Origin: Laedolimicola ammoniilytica
GTDB taxonomy: Bacteria > Bacillota > Clostridia > Lachnospirales > Lachnospiraceae
Direction: 5' to 3'
DNA: 64,000 nucleotides
Assembly: GCF_025567165.1 (NCBI RefSeq)
Contig: NZ_JAOQKC010000006.1
Location: forward strand, 1-64,000
Part shown: piece by piece, positions 17,210 through 27,045 of the stretch
Numbering within the stretch: position 1 is the first letter of the stretch
Layout: each line of letters opens with the position of its first letter
Made by a program: the position numbers and the translations under genes
Notes under the pieces: model-generated
Databases searched by the model: none
What the model was told of the DNA's origin: nothing
The model's input: only the letters and a program-made list of their open reading frames with translations

Positions 17210-20200
17210 TTATTTAAAATATGCTACGCCGGACTCGAAGATCTTCAAATCCTGCTCTCCGTAAATATTGATGGCAACGGAGTCGCCGCGGCGCTCGGAG
17301 TGCGCCATCTTGCCAAGGATACGTCCGTCCGGGCTGGTGATTCCCTCGATGCTTGCGTAGGAACCGTTTACGTTCCAATACTCGTCCATGCTGGCTTCGC
17401 CATCCGGATTGACATACTGAGTCGCTACCTGACCATTCGCGAAAAGCTTGTCGATCCACTCCTTGCTTGCCACAAAACGTCCCTCTCCATGGGAAGCCGG
17501 GTTTACATAAGTCTTGCCCAGTTCTGCGCCAGCCAGCCACGGGGACTTGTTGGTCACTACCTTGGTGTAAACCATCTTGGAGACATGGCGGTTGATGGTG
17601 TTGAAGGTCAGAGTCGGGGAATTCTCCATCTGTCCCACAATCTCACCGTAGGGTACCAGTCCCAGCTTAATCAGGGCCTGGAAGCCGTTGCAGATTCCCA
17701 GCGCCAGACCGTCCCGTTCATTCAGAAGCTTCATAACTGCCTCTTTCATCCGGGCATTCTGGAAGGCTGTCGCGAAGAACTTCGCGGAGCCGTCCGGCTC
17801 GTCGCCTGCAGAGAAACCGCCCGGGAACATAATAATCTGCGCCTGGTTGATGGCCTTTTCAAACTCCTCTACAGACTCGCGGATATCCCCCGCGGACAGG
17901 TTGCGGAATACCTTGGTAATCACATCCGCGCCTGCGCGCTCAAAGGCCTTTGCGCTGTCATATTCGCAGTTAGTTCCCGGGAACACCGGAATAAATACGG
18001 TCGGACGCGCCACCTTGTGCTTGCATACATAGACACTGTCTGCCTTGTAAAGCGGACTTTCCACCTTCTCGGCTCCTGACACTGCGGTGGTGGGGAATAC
18101 CTTCTCCAGCGGCTCTTCCCAGGTCTTCAGCGCTTCTTCGGTATCGATCTTCATATCGCCGTAAGCGAAGCCGCTTTCGGTCACTTCACCGATTACGGTA
18201 TAGGTTACGCCAAGCTCGCTCACCTTATCCGCCGGAACCTCCGCTACGATATCGCCGAAGCCTGCGGTAAACAGGTCTCTCTTATCTACGCTGTGCTCAA
18301 TCCGAACGCCCAGTTTATTACCAAAGGACATCTTGCTGACAGCGGCTGCCAGACCGGAACCGTCCAGAGCGTAAGCGGAAACAATCCGTCCTGCCTTTAC
18401 GTCCTCGAAGAAGCGGCCATACAGGCTCTTGATCTCCTCATAATCCGGCAGATCGTAAGCGTCTCTGTGAATCTGTACCAGAATCAGCTTATGGCCGGCT
18501 TTCTTCAGCTCCGGCGTAATGATGGTCTTATCGCTGGCCACATCCACCGCGAAGGATACCAGTGTAGGCGGTACGTCAATCTCGTTGAAAGTACCGGACA
18601 TACTGTCCTTGCCTCCGATGGAGGGCAGGCCGAAGCCCAGCTGCGCGCTGTAAGCGCCAAGGAGTGCCGCGAAGGGCTGACTCCAGCGATGGGGATCCTC
18701 GGTCATTCTGCGGAAGTATTCCTGGAAGGTGAATCGGATTTTACTGTAATCGCCGCCTGCCGCTACGATTCTTGCCACAGACTCAATGACTGCGTAAACA
18801 GCTCCGTGATAGGGGCTCCAGCTGGACAGATAGGGGTCAAAGCCGTAGCTCATCATGGTTACCACGTCTGTCTTACCCTTCAGCACCGGCAGCTTCGCTA
18901 CCATAGCCTGGGTCTCGGTCAGCTGATACTTGCCGCCGTAGGGCATAAGGACGCTGCCTGCGCCGATGGAGCTGTCGAACATCTCCACCAGGCCCTTCTG
19001 GGAGCATACGTTTAAGTCTTTCAGGGTATCCAGCCACTTGGCGCGGACATCCTCGACGTCATTTCTTACAAAGTATTTATCCTGCTCAGTGGGCAGGTCT
19101 ACCGCTACGGTAGTCTCCTGGTGAGCGCCGTTGGTATCCAGGAACGCGCGGGAGATATTGACAATCTCCTTTCCTCTCCAGGAAAGCACCAGTCTCGGAT
19201 CCTCGGTTACCACAGCTACGGTGGTAGCCTCCAGGTTCTCCTCTGCAGCGTATTTCAGGAATTCTGCCTCGTCCTTTTTATCTACTACAACAGCCATACG
19301 CTCCTGGGACTCGGAGATAGCGATCTCCGTACCGTCCAGTCCCGCGTACTTCTTCGGAACCAGGTCGAGGTTTACCTTCAGGCCGTCTGCCAGTTCGCCG
19401 ATGGCTACGGATACTCCGCCTGCGCCGAAATCGTTACACTTCTTAATCAAACGGGTTACCTCCGGACGACGGAACAGTCTCTGGATCTTACGCTCGGTGG
19501 GAGCGTTACCCTTCTGTACCTCAGCGCCACAGGTCTCGATGGACTTCTCGGTATGGACCTTGGAGGATCCGGTTGCGCCGCCGCAGCCGTCACGGCCTGT
19601 CTCGCCGCCAAGAAGAATGATCAGATCTCCCGGATCGGAGGTCTCACGAATGACGTCCTTTCTGGGCGCCGCGCCCATCACCGCGCCAATCTCCATTCGC
19701 TTTGCCACATAGTTGGGGTGATAAATCTCTTTTACATAGCCGGTAGCCAGACCGATCTGGTTGCCGTAGGAGCTGTAGCCGTGGGCTGCGCCGCGTACCA
19801 GCTTCTTCTGGGGCAGCTTGCCCTTCAGTGTCTCCTTTACTGATACGGTGGGATCTGCCGCGCCGGTTACACGCATAGCCTGATATACATAGGTACGTCC
19901 TGACAGCGGATCGCGGATCGCGCCGCCCAGACAGGTAGCCGCGCCGCCGAAGGGCTCAATCTCCGTCGGGTGGTTGTGGGTCTCGTTCTTAAAGTTTACC
20001 AGCCACTCCTCGGTCTCCCCGTCGATTTCCACGGGAACTACGATAGAGCAGGCATTGATCTCATCGGATTCTTCCTGATCCTGTAATTTTCCTTCTGCCT
20101 TCAGCTTTCTCATAGCCATCAGCGCCAGATCCATCAGGCAGACAAACTTGTCCTTTCTGCCTTTAAAAATCTCCGCCCGGTCTGCCAGATACTGCTGGTA

Positions 20201-20959
20201 GGTGGCCTCGATGGGCTTCTTATAATAGCCTTCCTCAAAGCTTACGTCAGTCAGCTCCGTGGAGAAGGTGGTATGACGGCAATGGTCGGACCAGTAGGTA
20301 TCCAGTACGCGGATCTCAGTCATGGACGGATTTCTATGCTCCTCGCCCTTGAAATAATTCTGGATATGCTGGAAATCCCGGAAGGTCATGGCCAGATTCA
20401 GGGAGCTGTACAGCTCTTTTAAAGCGGTCTCGTCCATCTCGCAGAAACCGTCGAAAATCTTCACATCCGCCGGCTCGTCAAATACCGTTACCAGCGTCTC
20501 CGGCTTCTCTACGGCTGCCTCGCGGGAATCCACCGGGTTGATGCAGTAGTTCTTGATGGAAGCCAGTTCTTCATCGGAAATGGCGCCCTCGATGACATAG
20601 GTGGTGGCGGTGCGGATCACCGGCTGCTCGTCCTCCTTCAGGAAGCGCACGCACTGTACGGCGGAATCTGCTCTCTGGTCGAACTGTCCCGGCAGGTACT
20701 CCACGCTGAATACGTGGGACTCCGGCGCTGTCTCAAAGCTCTCTTCATATAACATATCTACCGGCGGCTCGGAAAATACCGTCCGGCAGGCACGTTCAAA
20801 TACCTCGTCCGAGATGTTCTCCACGTCGTAGCGGATCAGTACCCGCACGCCCTTCACATCCCCGATCCCCAGGAAGCTCTGAATTTCCTCCTGAAGCTCC
20901 TTCGCCTTCACGGCAAAAGCGTCTTTTTTCTCCACATAGATTCTTCTTACGTTGCTCAT
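17210..20959 (-). CDS. purL: Phosphoribosylformylglycinamidine synthase, single-chain
   Basis: Converts FGAR to FGAM with ATP and glutamine, step four of purine synthesis. The 1249-residue chain is the large single-subunit form with all domains: an N-terminal PurS-like domain, the linker and two AIRS-type halves (DYWSDHCRHTTFSTEL near 227, GGETGRDGCGGATGSSK, GAGGVSVAIGELADG, GGKDSMSGTF), and the C-terminal class I glutaminase (PVFPGTNCEYD, then catalytic Cys in LGICNGFQAL, and SHGEGRF). A consensus promoter lies at 21013-21041 with a leader of only about 45 nt, so no riboswitch fits. The ribosome binding site is TAGGAGGT. The gene is followed after ten bases by a glycosyltransferase-like gene. 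Confidence 0.96.
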   Translation of the reverse strand: MSNVRRIYVEKKDAFAVKAKELQEEIQSFLGIGDVKGVRVLIRYDVENISDEVFERACRTVFSEPPVDMLYEESFETAPESHVFSVEYLPGQFDQRADSAVQCVRFLKEDEQPVIRTATTYVIEGAISDEELASIKNYCINPVDSREAAVEKPETLVTVFDEPADVKIFDGFCEMDETALKELYSSLNLAMTFRDFQHIQNYFKGEEHRNPSMTEIRVLDTYWSDHCRHTTFSTELTDVSFEEGYYKKPIEATYQQYLADRAEIFKGRKDKFVCLMDLALMAMRKLKAEGKLQDQEESDEINACSIVVPVEIDGETEEWLVNFKNETHNHPTEIEPFGGAATCLGGAIRDPLSGRTYVYQAMRVTGAADPTVSVKETLKGKLPQKKLVRGAAHGYSSYGNQIGLATGYVKEIYHPNYVAKRMEIGAVMGAAPRKDVIRETSDPGDLIILLGGETGRDGCGGATGSSKVHTEKSIETCGAEVQKGNAPTERKIQRLFRRPEVTRLIKKCNDFGAGGVSVAIGELADGLKVNLDLVPKKYAGLDGTEIAISESQERMAVVVDKKDEAEFLKYAAEENLEATTVAVVTEDPRLVLSWRGKEIVNISRAFLDTNGAHQETTVAVDLPTEQDKYFVRNDVEDVRAKWLDTLKDLNVCSQKGLVEMFDSSIGAGSVLMPYGGKYQLTETQAMVAKLPVLKGKTDVVTMMSYGFDPYLSSWSPYHGAVYAVIESVARIVAAGGDYSKIRFTFQEYFRRMTEDPHRWSQPFAALLGAYSAQLGFGLPSIGGKDSMSGTFNEIDVPPTLVSFAVDVASDKTIITPELKKAGHKLILVQIHRDAYDLPDYEEIKSLYGRFFEDVKAGRIVSAYALDGSGLAAAVSKMSFGNKLGVRIEHSVDKRDLFTAGFGDIVAEVPADKVSELGVTYTVIGEVTESGFAYGDMKIDTEEALKTWEEPLEKVFPTTAVSGAEKVESPLYKADSVYVCKHKVARPTVFIPVFPGTNCEYDSAKAFERAGADVITKVFRNLSAGDIRESVEEFEKAINQAQIIMFPGGFSAGDEPDGSAKFFATAFQNARMKEAVMKLLNERDGLALGICNGFQALIKLGLVPYGEIVGQMENSPTLTFNTINRHVSKMVYTKVVTNKSPWLAGAELGKTYVNPASHGEGRFVASKEWIDKLFANGQVATQYVNPDGEASMDEYWNVNGSYASIEGITSPDGRILGKMAHSERRGDSVAINIYGEQDLKIFESGVAYFK

Positions 20960-21012
20960 AACCGACCTCCTAAAATTATTTTCAGCACGGTATAACGTAC
21001 ATAGTTTGTATT

Positions 21013-21041
21013 ATTATACCACATTATCCCTTTCCTAACAA
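21013..21041 (-). promoter_or_regulatory. Promoter for purL
   Basis: Minus strand: TTGTTA, 17-base spacer, TATAAT. Start near 21006, leader about 45 nt. Confidence 0.8.
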
Positions 21042-21137
21042 TTCCTGACTTTATCATAACACAAAAGATTCCATAAGTATAATTAATAGATTTAAAATCA
21101 TTTATAACTTTATCTAATAGCTTTTTGGGATAAGCTA

Positions 21138-21146
21138 TGATATAAT
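21138..21146 (+). promoter_or_regulatory. Extended -10 promoter for the 756-aa membrane protein gene
   Basis: TGATATAAT, an extended -10 element with no convincing -35, followed by a leader of about 35 nt to the ATG at 21188. Confidence 0.6.
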
Positions 21147-21187
21147 ACATTTATCTATGGAAATTTTTCGATACAGGAGTGAAGCTT

Positions 21188-23458
21188 ATGAAACATCTCA
21201 GCAAATGGAAAACCCAGGGTCTTATCACCCTGATTTTTGTTCTTTTACTGCTTCTGATGCCCTTTCAGGACTATACGGAGCGGACTTTTCTCATGGATTC
21301 CATGAACTATCCGGAGGATCTCATCGGAACCCTGAATACAGACGCAGGAACCATCCAGGTTCCTGCCGGTCTGGGCTCCTTTGTGCTGGACACCGGCAGT
21401 CACTATTTCCGGCACGGCACCTACGAAGTCACCTTCAACGTGACATCCTCTGAGCCCGGCAATACAGTGGATGTGTACGATCCCCTCTATGTCAATGAGG
21501 ACAACACTACCGGTAAGATTCTGGCTTCCGCCGAAGTTCCCGTGGACGGTGAAAACATCCATCTTGACTTCACCATCGAGGACTACGCGGAGAGCATCCA
21601 GTTCCGGGTAAACTGCCAGACGCCCATGACCTTCGAAAGCGTCTATCTGCTGTCCCAGCGGGGACTCTATCAGGATCCCTATATCTACGCGGGACTGGTG
21701 GTTCTGGCATCCGCGCTGTTCTTCTTATACCGCAGAAAGCATAAAGTGCGCCCGGAGCCGCTGGCCCTGCTGGTCTTCGCAGCTCTCTGGGCTTCCCTGC
21801 CCACCTGCTTCCCCTGGCTTCCCTACGGCCACGATATGTATTTCCACTATGGACGCCTGTTCAGCCTGTCGGAGGAGCTGGGTCGTTCGCTCCTGCCCAT
21901 CCGGTTCCACGCCAGCATGGCCCGGGGCTTCGGATACTGCGTCCCCATGATGTATTCCGAGTTCTTCCTGTATCCGTTTGCCCTTCTGATCCGCCTGGGA
22001 CTGTCCCCCATCGGCTGCTGGCATCTGCTGATTCTGGCGGTCAATCTGGCTACAGCCTGGGTGGCTTACTATTCCTTCTCCCAGCTGACCCGCTCCCGCA
22101 GGATCGGTCTCATCGCGGCCATGCTCTATACCCTGTCCATGTACCGGCTCATCAACCTGTACACCCGGGCAGCCATGGGCGAGGTTCTGGCCACGCTTTT
22201 CCTGCCGCTCCTTATGCTTGGCATGTACCAGCTCTTTCTCGGCAATTCCCGGAAATGGTGGATTGCGGTCCTGGCCTTCACCGGCCTGTTCCAGTCCCAC
22301 GTCATTTCCACAGAGCTCGCTCTGGGCTTCTGTGTCCTGTTCGCTCTCTGGAATATCCGGAAACTGAAAGCCGTAGATCGGCTCATTCATCTGATTCTGG
22401 CCGCCGTGTCCACAGTTCTTCTGAACCTGTGGTTCATCCTGCCGTTTCTGGATCATATGCGCTATCCCATGTTCGTCATGGGTGAAGAACGAAACCTCTA
22501 TGCCTATTCCGTGTACCCGGCCCAGTTTTTCGATCTGTCCCTGAACAACCCTTCCGCGGACTCTCTGGGACGGACCAGCTTCGCCGGTTCGATGCCCTTC
22601 TCTGTAGGCCTGCTTCTGCTGATAGGCATTCTGCTCTTTGTGCTGCTCTGCTTCCGGAAGGAGCATAAGAACACCTTCCATATGAATATGGGCAAATGGT
22701 GCCTGGGCCTGGGAGCCTTTTCCCTCTACGCTTCCTCTGTTTATTTTCCCTGGGAAGCTATTCAGCGCATCTCATTTTTGAACCTGTTTGCGGAAAAGAT
22801 TCAGTTTGCGTCCCGCTTTCTGCCCTTTGCCTCCCTGTTCTTAGGCATCACGGCGTCTATCGCCATCTATTATTTCTTTGAAAACAGGGAACAGCGCAAA
22901 ATGCTGTGTCTGCTGCTGGGCGTGCTGCTCCTCTACACCTCCGGCAAATATATGAGCGACTTTGCCAACAGCGCCAATACCTTTGTGGACTGGGACAATC
23001 AGATGGATCACGCCCGGGATACGGACATGCTCTATCTCATCAGCGACAACGGGGCTTATGTCAGCGTCCGTCAGATGAACGCCCAGGATACGGCCTTCCA
23101 CGGTTCCGAGGGGCTGGAGCTTTTCGACTGCTACCGGGACGGCACTGACGCCGGCTGTTCCTACCGGAATACCATCGGTGGCGACGCTTACATTGACGTT
23201 CCCCTTTATTACTACCCGTATCTCCATGTCTATGATCAGGATGGCAATCAGCTCGCCACCAGCCATGGCGACCTGCTGCGGCTCCGGGTGGCACTGCCCG
23301 ATACTTCCGATGGAAGCATCACAGTCCGCATGGAAATGCCTGCCTTTTACCGGGTGGGCGACTGCATTTCCCTGACTGCGCTTCTTCTGCTGGTTGGCAG
23401 CGCCGTCTATCTGCATCGGAGACATAAGGCCGGACAGGTACCGGCACAGGAGGTCTGA
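21188..23458 (+). CDS. Large GT-C-like membrane protein (PF10131-type), paralogue of 8765-11047
   Basis: A 756-residue paralogue of the 760-residue protein at the other end of the cluster, on the opposite strand. The order is the same: N-terminal helix, extracytoplasmic beta domain (to about 165), about ten helices, C-terminal outer domain and last helix. Matching motifs include GHDMYFHYGRLFSL versus GNDLYYQFNR, and YRLINLYTRAAMGEVLA versus YRLIDLYTRAALGEGMA. The ATG at 21188 has AGGAG eight bases upstream; the GTG at 21179 overlaps that site and is rejected. It is followed two bases later by a LysR regulator and has its own extended -10 promoter. Likely a membrane glycosyltransferase or glycolipid-handling protein (inference). 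Confidence 0.75.
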   Translation: MKHLSKWKTQGLITLIFVLLLLLMPFQDYTERTFLMDSMNYPEDLIGTLNTDAGTIQVPAGLGSFVLDTGSHYFRHGTYEVTFNVTSSEPGNTVDVYDPLYVNEDNTTGKILASAEVPVDGENIHLDFTIEDYAESIQFRVNCQTPMTFESVYLLSQRGLYQDPYIYAGLVVLASALFFLYRRKHKVRPEPLALLVFAALWASLPTCFPWLPYGHDMYFHYGRLFSLSEELGRSLLPIRFHASMARGFGYCVPMMYSEFFLYPFALLIRLGLSPIGCWHLLILAVNLATAWVAYYSFSQLTRSRRIGLIAAMLYTLSMYRLINLYTRAAMGEVLATLFLPLLMLGMYQLFLGNSRKWWIAVLAFTGLFQSHVISTELALGFCVLFALWNIRKLKAVDRLIHLILAAVSTVLLNLWFILPFLDHMRYPMFVMGEERNLYAYSVYPAQFFDLSLNNPSADSLGRTSFAGSMPFSVGLLLLIGILLFVLLCFRKEHKNTFHMNMGKWCLGLGAFSLYASSVYFPWEAIQRISFLNLFAEKIQFASRFLPFASLFLGITASIAIYYFFENREQRKMLCLLLGVLLLYTSGKYMSDFANSANTFVDWDNQMDHARDTDMLYLISDNGAYVSVRQMNAQDTAFHGSEGLELFDCYRDGTDAGCSYRNTIGGDAYIDVPLYYYPYLHVYDQDGNQLATSHGDLLRLRVALPDTSDGSITVRMEMPAFYRVGDCISLTALLLLVGSAVYLHRRHKAGQVPAQEV

Positions 23459-23460
23459 AG

Positions 23461-24345
23461 ATGGATATTAATTACGAGCTTTATAAAGTCTTTTACCATG
23501 TGGCGGTGACGCTTAGCTTCTCGGAGGCTTCCAAGCAGCTCTTCATCTCCCAGTCGGCAGTGAGCCAGTCCATCAAGGTTCTGGAGAAGAAGCTGAACCA
23601 GAACCTGTTCATCCGAAGCACGAAACGGGTGCAGCTGACCCCCGAGGGCGAGATTCTGCTGCGCCACATCGAGCCCGCCATCAACCTGATAAAACGGGGT
23701 GAAAATCAGATCATGGAAGCCAATTCCCTGGGCGGCGGCCAGCTGCGCATCGGCGCCAGCGACACCATCTGCCGGTATTTTCTGGTGCCTTACTTAAGCC
23801 GATTCCACAAGGAATTCCCGGGCATCCATATTAAGGTTACGAACAATACCTCCATTGGCTGCGTAGATCTCCTGGAGAGCGGACAGGTAGATTTGATTTT
23901 TACAAATTATCCCAATTCCCGTTTGGGTAATACGGGACACATGACCAAGGTTCGCTGCTTTCAGGATGTCTTTATCGCCAACCGGAATTATTTCAATCTG
24001 GAAAACCAGAAGCTAAGTTTCAAGGAGCTTCTGAACTACCCGATTCTGATGCTGGACCGCAAGAGTACCACCAGCGAGTACCTGCACACCTTGTTCCAGC
24101 AGCATCAGCTGGATCTGGTTCCGGAAATCGAGCTGTCCAGTAATGACCTGCTTCTGGACCTGGCGGCTATCGGACTCGGCATCGCCTTTGTGCCCGATTA
24201 CTGTCTGCCGAAGCATTCCTGCGATCTGTTTCCGCTGACGCTGGCAGAGGAACTGCCCAGCAGACAGCTGATGCTGGTGCATAGTGAGCAGCTGCCCTTG
24301 AGCCCGGCGGCAAAGCAGTTTCTGGAGTACTTTACTGCATCGTAA
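23461..24345 (+). CDS. LysR-family transcriptional regulator
   Basis: A 294-residue LysR-type regulator: an N-terminal winged helix-turn-helix (FSEASKQLFISQSAVSQSIK at about 20-39, then LEKKLNQNLFIRSTKRVQLT) and a periplasmic-binding-like effector domain from about residue 90 (GQLRIGASDTICRYFLVPYL). It starts two bases after the membrane protein gene, with AGGAGG inside the end of that gene, so the two are cotranscribed. The effector is unknown; it could control the cluster, or a distant target. A terminator follows at 24398-24443. Confidence 0.92.
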   Translation: MDINYELYKVFYHVAVTLSFSEASKQLFISQSAVSQSIKVLEKKLNQNLFIRSTKRVQLTPEGEILLRHIEPAINLIKRGENQIMEANSLGGGQLRIGASDTICRYFLVPYLSRFHKEFPGIHIKVTNNTSIGCVDLLESGQVDLIFTNYPNSRLGNTGHMTKVRCFQDVFIANRNYFNLENQKLSFKELLNYPILMLDRKSTTSEYLHTLFQQHQLDLVPEIELSSNDLLLDLAAIGLGIAFVPDYCLPKHSCDLFPLTLAEELPSRQLMLVHSEQLPLSPAAKQFLEYFTAS

Positions 24346-24397
24346 AATGAGTTGCATTTTTGCTGTATCTTTCTGATTCTTATACAGGCAATATACA

Positions 24398-24443
24398 AAA
24401 ACACCGATAAGTAATCTCCAAATAAAGTTACTTACCGGTGTTT
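24398..24443. terminator. Intrinsic terminator between convergent genes
   Basis: The arms AAACACCGATAAGTAA and TTACTTACCGGTGTTT are complementary with one G-T type mismatch, followed by TTTCTTT. It serves the LysR gene and, on the other strand, the helicase gene. Confidence 0.8.
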
Positions 24444-24450
24444 CTTTGAT

Positions 24451-26826
24451 TCATGTCCGTTCTTTCTTTTCCTGTTGACACCAGAACTTTTCTATCTTTT
24501 CCCCCACATCCCGGCTCCGGCACCCCTGTACGCCACTCCACTCCAGCGGGAACAGACGCGTGTACTCGGCGGTCCCGAACCGGTCGTCCAGGAGCATCAC
24601 CACGCCCAGATCCTCCTCTGTCCGGATGACCCGGCCTGCGGCCTGCAGAACCTTGTTCATACCCGGATAGCGGTAGGCGTAGGCGAAGCCGTCCATCTGC
24701 CGTCCCTCGTAGTACTGCCGCAGAATCTCCCGCTCATGGCAGATCTGGGGCAGGCCTGTCCCCACGATGGCAGCCCCGATGAGACTCTCCCCCTTCAGGT
24801 CGATGCCCTCGGAGAAGATGCCGCCCAGCACACAGAAGCCCAGGAGGCTCCGCGTCCCGGCTGGCTCCTGATAGCGGCTTAAGAAAGCCTCCCTCTCTGT
24901 TTCCCGCATACCACTTTGCTGAATCACGCATTCGGTCCGGCCCTCATCCAGCTCCAAATAGAGAGCATAGACGTCCTCCATCATCCGGTAGGACGGGAAA
25001 AAGGCCAGGTAATGGCCGGGGCGCGCGCCGCTCATTTGCCGCAGATAAGCGGCTATCCGCTCATATTCGCTGCGATTTCGGCGGGTGTAGCGGCTGCTCA
25101 CATCCTGGCCCAGCAGAAGCAATCGCTTCTCCGGCCGGAAGGGCGACCGGGCGTAGACTGCGTAGTCGTCCTCCGCTCCCAGCAGGTGCTTGTAATAAGG
25201 CATAGGCAATAAGGTGGCTGAAAAGAAAATAGCCGCCCGGCCCTTATCGAGACAGGCCCGGATATTTTCTGCCGTCTCCACGCAGTACAGTTTCAGGTAA
25301 AAATTCCCATTTCCCCCGATTTCACTGTAAATCACATAATTTTCATCCAGCAGATCCGCTGTGTTCAAAAAATTCCGCAGGGTAAACCAGAATTCCAGCA
25401 CCTTCTCATCCAGCTCCGGCTCCAGCCCTTCCTCCCGCAGGCGATCCAGCTCCGTCGATAAGGACAGCGCCAGCAGAATCAGCGGATCGAGATTCTCATG
25501 AAGCTGCCAGGTCTCACACTCCCGCTTCAGGCCCAGCAGATACTTGTTACAGCGATCCAGCAGCCGTTCGGCCTTTCTATCCCGGCCTTTCAATGCCCGC
25601 TTCAGCTCCAGAAAATCTTCTTTACAGAGAGCCGCACTGAACATCTCCCTTCCCCGCTCCACCAGGTTGTGGGCCTCGTCGATGAGGAACAGGTAATCCC
25701 CTTTGACGCCCTCGCCGAAGAAACGCTTCAGCCGCACGTTTGGGTCGAAGACGTAATTGTAATCGCAGATGACCGCGTCGGTCCAGGAGGCCGTGTCCAG
25801 GCTCAGCTCAAAGGGGCAGACCCGGTGCCGCTCCGCCTGGGAGAGCAGGGTCTCCCGATCAAGGGCGTCCGGACCCGCCGTCAGCAGCTCGTAGACCGCG
25901 TCGTTGATTCGGTCAAAATGTCCTTTGGCATAGGGACAGGCGTCCGGATTACAGTCCGGGGTCTCGCAGATGCAGAGCTTCTCCTTTGCTGTCAGAGTGA
26001 CCGCTTTCAGGCGCAGGCCCTGATCCCTTAAGATTCCGAAAGCTTCCTCAGCCACGGTCCGCGTCACAGTCTTGGCTGTCAGATAAAAGATGCGGTCGCC
26101 CAGCTCCTCCCCCACGGCCTTCACCGCCGGGAATACCGTGGAAATGGTCTTGCCGACGCCCGTGGGAGCCTGGATAAAGAGCCGCTTTCCCCTGGCAATG
26201 GTCCGGTAGACACCCGCTGCCAGCTCCCGCTGACCCTCCCGGTAGGCGAAGGGGAATTCCAGGGGCTGAATGCTGGCCTTTCTTGTCCGCTTCCATTCGT
26301 ACTGGAATCTGGCCCATTTTTCATAGCGGCGCAGCAGCCCATCGAACCACTGCTCCAACTCCTCCCGCTCCCGCACAGACCGGAAATAGCGCAGCTCCCC
26401 GGTCTCCAGGTTGCCGTAGGTCATTTGGATACCGATCCGGGGCAGATCCTGCTGTCTTGCGTAGATGCCAGCGTAGCAGAGAGCCTGAGCCAGGTGCACG
26501 GGAATGGGTTCCTCTATCAGGGCCACATCCCGGTACATGCCCTTAATCTCGTCGATGTAGACCTCCCCGTCCTCAGTAAAGATCCCATCGGCCCGCCCCT
26601 CCACCAGGCAGTCGAAGTCGCCCATGGAGACCAGATATTTAAGACTTACTTCGGCGGTATAGTGTGCGCCCATCCGCCGTTGAATCTTCCGGTGCAGCCG
26701 TCCCCCGGCCTGCATGGCTTCCAGATCCGACTTCGTACCTGTTCGATTGTCCAGATCTCCTGAACGGAGAATAAATTCCACCAGATCCCGCACGGAAATG
26801 CGGATCTGCGGCCGTATCTCTTCCAT
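24451..26826 (-). CDS. Rad3/XPD-like ATP-dependent helicase with N-terminal PDDEXK-like domain
   Basis: A 791-residue superfamily 2 helicase. The N-terminal 160 residues look like a RecB/Cas4-type nuclease domain (EGRADGIF followed by VYIDEIKG, the D-(D/E)xK pattern). The helicase part has Walker A TGVGKTISTVFP near 236-247, cysteines CICETPDCNPDACP and VCPFE that match an XPD-type 4Fe-4S cluster, the DEAH box in LIDEAHNLVERGR, and a C-terminal motif VI (QAAGRVIRTEEDLG). It is related to DinG/YoaA-type repair helicases. The start at 26826 follows GGGAG; the longer frame to 26925 has no site. A role in DNA repair is inferred. Confidence 0.9.
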   Translation of the reverse strand: MEEIRPQIRISVRDLVEFILRSGDLDNRTGTKSDLEAMQAGGRLHRKIQRRMGAHYTAEVSLKYLVSMGDFDCLVEGRADGIFTEDGEVYIDEIKGMYRDVALIEEPIPVHLAQALCYAGIYARQQDLPRIGIQMTYGNLETGELRYFRSVREREELEQWFDGLLRRYEKWARFQYEWKRTRKASIQPLEFPFAYREGQRELAAGVYRTIARGKRLFIQAPTGVGKTISTVFPAVKAVGEELGDRIFYLTAKTVTRTVAEEAFGILRDQGLRLKAVTLTAKEKLCICETPDCNPDACPYAKGHFDRINDAVYELLTAGPDALDRETLLSQAERHRVCPFELSLDTASWTDAVICDYNYVFDPNVRLKRFFGEGVKGDYLFLIDEAHNLVERGREMFSAALCKEDFLELKRALKGRDRKAERLLDRCNKYLLGLKRECETWQLHENLDPLILLALSLSTELDRLREEGLEPELDEKVLEFWFTLRNFLNTADLLDENYVIYSEIGGNGNFYLKLYCVETAENIRACLDKGRAAIFFSATLLPMPYYKHLLGAEDDYAVYARSPFRPEKRLLLLGQDVSSRYTRRNRSEYERIAAYLRQMSGARPGHYLAFFPSYRMMEDVYALYLELDEGRTECVIQQSGMRETEREAFLSRYQEPAGTRSLLGFCVLGGIFSEGIDLKGESLIGAAIVGTGLPQICHEREILRQYYEGRQMDGFAYAYRYPGMNKVLQAAGRVIRTEEDLGVVMLLDDRFGTAEYTRLFPLEWSGVQGCRSRDVGEKIEKFWCQQEKKERT

Positions 26827-26963
26827 GTGCCGATCTCCCTGTCTTTTCTCTGACGGCTCCTGTCGTCTTGGTTTCTTTTTGTATTGTAACACAGCAGCAC
26901 GCTCCTGTAAAATCGCCTGAAGCATCCCCGCTTTGCCACAACACCCGGCAACAGGTGTTTACA

Positions 26964-27016
26964 ACAGAAGAAGGAGTCTCCGGCATCCTTCAGACGCCGG
27001 AGACTCCTTCTTCTGT
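26964..27016. terminator. Strong hairpin downstream of the HPr-like gene
   Basis: Perfect 21-bp stem from ACAGAAGAAGGAGTCTCCGG to its complement, loop about 11 nt. The flanking T-tract on the minus strand is short, but position and stability fit a terminator. Confidence 0.8.
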
Positions 27017-27045
27017 CGCCGTATTTTACTTTTTATCGGTCAGTT

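Noticed and set aside
17138..19843. Several plus-strand frames of 240-313 aa opposite purL
   Set aside because: They mirror the third-position bias of purL; the purL product is complete and unambiguous.
20960..21012. Purine riboswitch ahead of purL
   Set aside because: The promoter leaves only about 45 nt of leader, too short for the aptamer and its terminator.
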